From Hirsutella rhossiliensis (taxonomy: Eukaryota; Ascomycota; Sordariomycetes; Hypocreales; Ophiocordycipitaceae), in the NCBI RefSeq assembly GCF_020360975.1, contig NW_025408672.1:620001-684000 (forward strand): a stretch of DNA of 64,000 nucleotides, read 5' to 3'. Every line of letters starts with the position of its first letter. Position 1 is the stretch's first letter. Shown piece after piece: positions 57,036 to 64,000 of the stretch. Under the pieces are notes generated by a model. The model saw only the letters and a program-made list of their open reading frames with translations, had not been told where the DNA came from and ran no database searches. The position numbers and the translations under genes were made by a program.

Positions 57036-59350
57036 TTTAACCTATTTTATAAGTAGTAATATAAAAGGGTCTAGCTATATATCTACCTAGTATATAATAA
57101 GCCTTTAAATATATATACCTATTTAAAAGAACCTATTAGTAAGTACTAAAGGAATTACGCTTCTATTATCTTTTCTTTTAAGGTAAAGAGTCCTATTTAC
57201 TACTTTATATATTATAAATCTAATCTTATAGTCCTAAGAGTATACCTTATACTTATTAGGGTAGTATCCTTATTTATTATAATAGAAGTATCTCTTAGGC
57301 CGGTTAAAAGTATTAACCTAAAACTATATATATATATTAATTAGATAGGTAGTAAAGTCCGATAGTATTTACGCTACCTCCTTATCTATAACTTAAAGAG
57401 TAGCCTTTACTATTAATATATCTTTATTCCTTATTAAGCTAGTTAAATATCTACTCTTACTAGCGAGTAAGGTTAATCTTTATATCTTTAAAGGCTTTTA
57501 TTAGGTCTAAGATCTCCTTTATAGGCTATCTAGGTTTCTTATTTATTTTCTTTAACTCTTTAAGAAGTTTTTCTTCGCCCTTATTAAATTCGGCTTCTTT
57601 TATTACTTTATTAATTTCCTTAAAGAGCTAATCTTTCTTTAGGTTCTTAAGCTTTTAATTATAGACTTTAAATACTATATCTTATCGCTTAATATCTTAG
57701 TAAGGTACTAAGTAGTTATTAATTATATAGATAAGGCTTTTATATAGGAGTTTTAAGATAACTTTAAATATCTTTTTATTTCTCTCTATAACGTTAATAA
57801 TAAGTTCCTTTAGTATTATATAGTAGATAAAGTATAACTAAACTATAGATTCTTCCTAGCTATTAAGTTATACCTTACGCTATAAGTATAAGTAGAGACT
57901 AAGCTATTTTATAACTTTTATAATAGTCTTAAGCTTTTTAGTATTATAATAGTTTAAGCGGTCGTTAGTAGTTTTTAATTATTTAATATTATATATATAA
58001 TAGTATTAAAGGAGTCTCTTCTTTACTTCTTTCTAAGTAAGTCTATCTATAAGAATTTTAATAGTAAGGGCTTATATAAAGGAGATATAGAATTTAAGCT
58101 AGTCTATTTTATCTTTATTATAGATATAGTTAACGTATATCTCTTCTTTAAACTTCTTAAGGAATTTAATTATATTTTTACCGTTAAATTTACTAATAGG
58201 TAGGAGTTATAGTTAATAGAGTCTTCTTATAAGGTTATCTTAGCTTTTAGTAAGTATATCTTTAAGTCTATTTATAATCTTATTAATATCTACCTTAAAT
58301 ATTTTAGTATTACTAGTTATAAGATTAAATAATCCTTTTTAATAGCTAGCGTTTCTAGATATAGTATACCTATAGATTATAAGGTTATAAAATTTAAAGT
58401 TAGAGCTTTTATAGTTAAAGGATATCTTATTATAACTATCTTATTACTTACTTTCTTATCTATTAAAAGGAGGTAGGCGTTCTCTATAAGCTACCGCGTA
58501 AAGGAGAGCTAAGGTTAAGGTTATTAGGGTATCTCCTATTAATACTTATATTAGTATTATTAGTGCGTATATAAGTAAGAGGTCTTAGTAGGGTTTTAAA
58601 ACGGTTTAGATTATACTATTATTATTATTTATATCTTTTAAAGTATTATATAAGGATTATAGTTTCTTAACTAAGTCGCTAGTATTAAAGGTTATAAGGC
58701 TAATAATAAGAGCTTAGGGTTTTTTAGTATTAGCTTATTACTTTTCCTTTATTACTAGTAAAGGTATTATCTAATTATTTATTTCTTAGTAAGCCTATTA
58801 CCTTATTAGGTCCTTAACTCTAGCTATTAAGGTAGTTACTACCTTAATTATTAAATCCCTAGATTTTAATTTTTCTAAATAGTACTATCGTCCTCTAGGT
58901 ATTCTCGGCTTTATAAAGCTACTTATTACTATATAAATAAAACAGAATAATAAGTTTACGCCCTAGAGACTAGTTTTAATAGGGACGAGGGTATATACCT
59001 AAAGCACGCATAGTATACGGCTAAGGATTAATAAAGTAATTAACTACGTAATTATCTAATTATAGGTCTTATATATAGCTCTAAGGGTCTTAGGTTATTA
59101 ATATAAGTCTTAGAGATTTCTTTACTTTCTACCTCTTTATCTTTACTAGAGTCGCGTAACTAATAGCCTTTACTTTAAAAGAGAAAAATAAATATTTAAA
59201 TTAACTATTATTAAGGAAGATATCTAATTAAATAATCTATGCTTTTATAAAGCCTTTAAGTATACTTAAGGGGGGGGTAGATAGGAAGCGCTAAGGGTCT
59301 AATCCCTTTAACGGGCTAATATCTATAAAGGTACGATCTTACTTATTAAA
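57036..59350 (-). pseudogene. Gypsy B copy 2: leader and Gag
   Basis: On the - strand, after a leader (59350 to about 58900), the Gag frame reads LAFLY and RLPPFNK-like text near 58500-58450. It continues with KFNGKNIIKFLKKFKEEIY near 58190-58130, a capsid-like helical part with LKTTNDRLNYYNTKKLK near 57970-57915, and near 57270-57225 a zinc knuckle (YYNK*GYYPNKY, fitting C-x2-C-x4-H-x4-C with C and H turned to Y). It is cut from the pol part by the solo LTR. At 59350 the LINE-3 insertion interrupts the leader, whose rest lies beyond the window. Confidence 0.72.
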
Positions 59351-59647
59351 CTACCTTACTTTAGTTTAGTCTAAACTAAGGTAACTATATCCCTAGCCTA
59401 AGCCTTTTATATATATATAGCGTATATCTCCCCTCCCTATAAAATAAGCTATAAGGCGCTGCTCTAAGGGGTAGGGCCCTACCTCTTAGTATAGCTTTTA
59501 CTTCCTATAGTACTATTAAGTTATAGCTAGCTTAGTAGTAAAGCGCTAGCTATACTAGCTTATATCTCTTTTATATATTCTAGAATAATACTTTTAGTTA
59601 TTTATAAGTAAGGTTAAGGTAAAAGGGTTTATTTATATAAAGAGGGA
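59351..59647 (-). pseudogene. LINE-3 inverted endonuclease fragment
   Basis: Short part of ORF2 (endonuclease), in inverse orientation to the rest of the copy. It matches LINE-2 about 20025-20315, including the ttatatatatatagcg run. The left junction with Gypsy B shares two to four bases (act) with it. Confidence 0.75.
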
Positions 59648-61860
59648 GACTAATAGAAACCTTCGAAGAGAAGGCCTAGATATTAGCCGCTAAGTTCTTC
59701 CTATTAAAGGCCGGCACGACCTAAGGGCTACCCCGGCCTATAGCCGAGGCGACCCTTACGGTCGACTAATAGATCCGGCTAGCTAACGTCGCCGCGGCGC
59801 TAGGTAAGCTAGTAAGCTAGAAAGCGGCGGGTCTAGACGGCGTCCCCTTAAGGTTTATTAAGAAGTATAGACCGGCCCTAGTCTAGCGACTAGCTACGAT
59901 CTTTAACGCCTATACCTAACTCTTATATTTCCTAGGCCGGTTCTATAGCGCGAACGTAGTAGTAATCTAAAAGCTAGGTAAGAGGCCGGAAGCTTACTAT
60001 ATAGTAGGGGGATAGAGACTAATTTCCCTCCTACCTATAGTAGGGAAAGTACTTAAGTAGATTCTAGCCTAGAGGATCATAGGAGTAGCGGAGGTAAATA
60101 GTATCCTACTAAATAAATAAATAAGGAATAAGAGGGAACGCTCTATAGAGGCGGCGATCCTACTAGTAACTAAACTAATATACGCGACCTAGGCCTAAAG
60201 GGGCATCGTATCGTTCCTATATCTAGATATTAAGGGCGTATTCGATATAGTTAACTATAATAAGATTATAAGGGAACTAAAGCTTAGGGGATACCTTAGA
60301 TAGCTTACGAGCTTAGCATAAAGCTTTATAAGCAATAGAAGATCGACCCTTTACTTTAATAGGAGGACCTTAGAGCTAACTTAAGTACCGATAGGAGTCC
60401 TTTAAGGCTCCCCCTTATCCCTAATCCTATTTCTATACTATATAACCCCCTTATATAAGAGGCTTAGTATAATATATAGTATTTATACTTTTAGCTTTAC
60501 CGATAATATAAATATAGTTAGTATTAAACTTAATAAGGCTACTATAGTAGTACGCTTAAAAGAGGCCTAAAAGGTATATATAGAGTAAGCGACTAAGTTC
60601 GCGGTTACTTTTAAACTATCGAAGAGAGAGTTAATATACTTTATATAAAAGAGATAAGTAATAATAACGCCGGTCTACCTTAGGGCTAACGTAGTAATAC
60701 CGGTCTAAGAGGCCCGCTTATTAAGGGTTTAGGTATACTAGAAATTACGTTAAAAGGCATACCTAAAATAGCTCTAAGCGAAGATAAAGCGCTAGACTAT
60801 AGCCCTAACTAAGCTCGCGGCGTTTTTATAGGGCTATACCCTACTACGCGCTAAGGAAGTTTATAATAAGGTAATCTAGTCCTTAATCTCCTACGCTATA
60901 GTTATATTCTATAAGATAACGCTTATAAGGGGGAAACTATATAGGATCGCGCGGGACTTAGTATAGGACTAGTTAGCCTACCTCTAAGTAGTAACGGGCG
61001 CCTACCGCGCGACCTTAGTTTACTAAGTAAAAGCAGAGGCATAGGTGCCCTTAATCGACCTCTACTTAAACTAAAGAATAATAAATACCCTTTAGAGGTT
61101 AAAGGACTTAGGGCTCCTAAGCTAAATTTAACGCGCGTTTAACGTAGTCGCGGATATACTTAAAAGGAGGCGATGCTAAAGAGAGAATAGGCCCCTAGCG
61201 GCGCTACTACCTAGTAGGCCCCCCCTTATAAAGGAAATAAGGGGGGTCTAGAGCTAGATAAGATAAGACGACGTCTTAGATAAAGCTAAGTCGCTTAAAA
61301 GGCTAAATAAGGAATAGGCCGCTTAATAGAACGCTAAAGAAAACATAATCTAATAATACTAAACTACCCTTTACCCTATTAACTTCCCGCTATAGTTCGA
61401 TAAGGCGATAATACTAGACCGCTATAAGGGCCTCCTTAAGTATATTAGTATAGTAATTACTTAAATATATATAGGAAAGATCGGGCTTAATAACTTCCTC
61501 TTTAACTAATAGGTCCTTAGTATAGTCTCGCTAATATATACCTATAGATAAAAATAAGATACTATTTACTATATAATAATCGACTATTTATTAATAGTAA
61601 AGGTAAGGGAGTCTCTCTTAATATAGGCTTAAGATATAGGTAACGTAAGAGCGGGCTTTTAAAGGAAAAAGATAGCGGCGCTACTAGCGTAATAGTTCCT
61701 TTACTTAGGCAGGCTCCGCTAGTTCGACCTAGCCTAGAGGCTATATATAAATATACCGGATAATAAGACCGGGGCCGCGCTAGAGATAAAGCGGCCCTAA
61801 CTAAGACTACCCTAGCTAACTACTTCCCTTACTAAGGTAACCTAAGAAAGAGAGAGGACT
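59648..61860 (+). pseudogene. LINE-3 ORF2: reverse transcriptase and C-terminal region
   Basis: On the + strand, YLDIKGVFDIVNYNKII is at about 60220-60270, LTSLA*SFISNRRSTLYF near 60302-60358, and IGVL*GSPLSLILFLYY near 60388-60440. The catalytic block is SFTDNINIV at 60492-60518, so FADD is lost by two G-to-A changes. TGAYRATLVYQVKAEA near 60988-61035 and PLIDLYLN are C-terminal blocks, and YIIIDYLLI near 61580-61605 is the end finger with C turned to Y. No RNase H domain is visible. It is the + sense counterpart of LINE-1 ORF2. Confidence 0.85.
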
Positions 61861-62014
61861 TACGATAATAAGATTATAGTATTAACTAAACTAGACTTAA
61901 ACTAAGCGTAAAACCTTACTACTTAAACTATAGACTAAATAAAACTAATAAGACCTAACTAAGCCGGCCTTAATAGCTATAGAATAAGACCTACTACTAA
62001 AAGACTATAACTAA

Positions 62015-63173
62015 ATAAGACCTAACCTAAAACTAAACTAAGATAGAGCCGATAACTAGCCCTTAAACTATAACCTTAGCCTAACTTATTAGTAGTAACG
62101 TCCGCCTCGCTATCGTAGCGGGAATAATAAGACCCCCCTAAGGTAGTATATAGGGTATAAGAAGGAGTAACCTAAGACTTATAAGGTATATAAGGACTAC
62201 TACTACTATAAGAAGCTTAATAATAGCCGGCTAGGACCGACCTTAAACCTAAACTAAAGCTAGCTTAGACGGCTAACTTACGAGATAGAGTAATAACTAA
62301 GGTCTATACTAAGGTAAGACCTACCTTAGCGGCGGCGTAGAGGCGTTCGCTATAGCCTATACTATAACTATAGATCTAATTAAGGTTAAGACTAGTAATA
62401 ATCTCGGCTAAGACCGAACCGTAATAGCTATAAAGACGCTACTAAATAAAGTTAGGAGCGGTAGTAGGGTTGCTAGGCGACGTAAGATAGGGACGCTTTA
62501 AGGCGGGCTCGGCGATAAGAGAACTACCGGGCTATAGCTTAGCGTCGGAGCTAATAAAAGGTAACGTAGAAGGCTCCTATACTATCTTTAAGACGACCGC
62601 GGGTATAGGGATAGCGGCGGACTCCTTAGCCTTAGCCTTAAATAGAGCCTTAAACGTAATAGCCGCCTTACCCTTACCTTTACCCTTACCCTTTCCCTTA
62701 TTAAATAAGGCTAGGGCTAGACCGGGCCTAGTAAGATTAAAACTATTATCCTTATTATTATAGTCGTCGCTAGTAATAGGATAGAAATAGTTAGCGAGAT
62801 CGTTAACTACTATAAAAGTCTTTTAAATAACTAAGAGTAACTTAGGCCCGACCTAAGCTAAGGTCTTAATAGTATTACTAAACTTACTTAGGTATTTCTC
62901 TAAGGACTTATATATATAGCGGGTATTATTTATAAAACGGGTAAAAGCTAAGGTAAGCGTCTCGATATTCTTAGCGACTATAGCTAGAATAAGGGCGGAC
63001 TCGCTTAACGCGCCCTTACCCTTAGTAGCGGGGGCCTTTTAACTAGCGTAAATATAAGTTTCTAGAGTAGCGCGGTAAAAGCGCTCTTATACCGAGCCCT
63101 TAATAAGGGAGGGGCTATTAACCTTAAACTAAGCTTAGTAAAGGGTATAAGCGGCCTTCTTACCTTTAAAGGT
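62015..63173 (-). pseudogene. Antisense open frame in the LINE-3 3' region
   Basis: Third copy of the frame at 1695-2860 and 9371-10500. The Lys/Gly block is at about 62699-62665 on the - strand (+ strand: runs of cttaccctt). The frame is again open but for RIP-type stops. Its presence in a copy that is inverted relative to the others shows that it belongs to the LINE, not to the insertion site. The product is unknown. Confidence 0.4.
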
Positions 63174-64000
63174 AATCTAGAATATAGATTAATACTAAAC
63201 TTAAACTATACTATAGTAGGGCGGGGTTACTTACTTAGTAATAAGACTAGTTAAAGTTAGCGTAAGCGATATACGCTTTAGCCTTTATAGCTAGTAAAGT
63301 TAGTAAAAAGCACTAAAAGTAAGACCGACCTAAGATTAAACTAAGACTAATACTTATAGGACTAGTTTTAATAGCTAGCGAAGGACTTATAGGTAAGCTT
63401 ATTAATAAGGAGCCCGATATATATAAAATACGGGATAGAGCGCTCTAATCCCGCTATAGTAGCGACTTTCTTATAAGGAGGTGGTTTTAAAGGAAGCGAG
63501 CTACTACTACCTAAGTTAGCTTCTTAGTTAAATATAGCGATATAATAGTAAACGAACTAAATATAGTACTAGTAAGACCTAGGGATATAGAAATAATATA
63601 GGTAAAGAATTAGGGCCTATAAAAGAGATAATAAGTAGAGAGGTAAGAGGAGGTAAGAACGAAACTAAGGGGGGAGGGTAGGTATATATATATACGAGCT
63701 AGGCGCGTATAATTCGTAACTATATAATAGATAGTAAATATAAGCCGCCGCGCCCTTAATCGGGAAGTCGCGTAGCTAAACGGGAACCGATTTTCGATTA
63801 GCGGAGCTAGCTAACTAAATTTCGATTAGCCGGCCCTACTTAAGAGCGACCTATACTAGTGCCCGGCCTAGTAACCGGATATTACCTACCCTACTAACTA
63901 ATAGACTAATAAGCTAACGCGGCCGCGGCTATATAGTAGCGATATAGGAGCTATAAAGAATAAAGGCGCTTATAAGTTAGGCCCTTAAAAAGAGACTACT

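Larger units (their letters stand above)
59351..64000 (+). mobile_element. LINE-3: LINE with inverted 5' piece, 3' end outside the window
   Basis: Two parts of the LINE-1 family are joined head to head. 59351-59647 matches LINE-1 6100-6393 in the same direction as LINE-1 (- sense), while 59648-64000 matches the reverse complement of LINE-1 5215 down to about 865 (+ sense). About 880 bases of the LINE are missing between them. This is the layout that twin priming gives in other LINEs. The 3' end with the (TAA)n tail would lie about 280 bases past the window. Confidence 0.8.

Noticed and set aside
1..64000. Centromere or telomere-linked region
   Set aside because: The AT-rich, repeat-only content would fit, but no telomere repeat array, satellite or other specific mark is visible; a few isolated ttaggg strings are chance.
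1..64000. tRNA, rRNA or CRISPR features
   Set aside because: No cloverleaf, rRNA core sequence or spaced repeat array was seen; the tRNA-like motifs are only primer-binding sites.

Overview
The window is a block of transposon relics with no intact gene that I can support. Almost everywhere the dinucleotides CA and TG are missing (I find none in the first 600 bases), while TA is in excess and CG, CC and CT remain. Reading frames of recognisable proteins are broken mainly where CAA, CAG, CGA-type or TGG codons would have become TAA, TAG or TGA. This is the footprint of repeat-induced point mutation (RIP) acting on CpA, so the source is most likely a filamentous ascomycete (Pezizomycotina), in a heterochromatic, repeat-packed segment. 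The species cannot be told from the sequence.

Left half (1 to about 30410): one old Ty3/Gypsy chromovirus-like element (Gypsy A, + strand) is split into pieces: RT (1-584 and 7953-8254), RNase H (21886-22389), integrase and chromodomain (27224-28530), polypurine tract and 3' LTR (29950 to about 30410). Into it jumped two copies of a 7.37-kb LINE (LINE-1 585-7952; LINE-2 8255-21885, both - strand, each with its own target-site duplication), a Copia element with internal deletions (E2, 22390-27223) and a solo LTR (29046-29743). Copia E1 (13422-19682) sits inside LINE-2.

Middle (about 31637 to 53778): fragments of a second Gypsy family (Gypsy B, + strand copy) and a decayed LINE tail are interrupted by Gypsy C (32831-52492, 257-bp LTRs, duplication ctaac). 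Gypsy C is itself split by Copia D (36454-42490, the least mutated element, - strand) and Copia E3 (43019-49356, - strand). A truncated E-family LTR (53355-53778) marks the point where Gypsy B turns round.

Right end (53779 to 64000): an inverted copy of Gypsy B (- strand), split by a second solo LTR (56334-57030), then LINE-3 (from about 59351), a copy with an inverted 5' piece whose 3' end lies beyond the window.

The insertion order can be read from the nesting: Gypsy A and B oldest; LINEs and Gypsy C later; Copia E copies and Copia D last. The most unusual features are a conserved open frame lying antisense in the 3' region of all three LINE copies, together with strong hairpins near the LINE 3' end; Copia LTRs that end in GA instead of CA; primer-binding sites that match half of the initiator tRNA-Met; and a small antisense coiled-coil frame in the Gypsy A tail.
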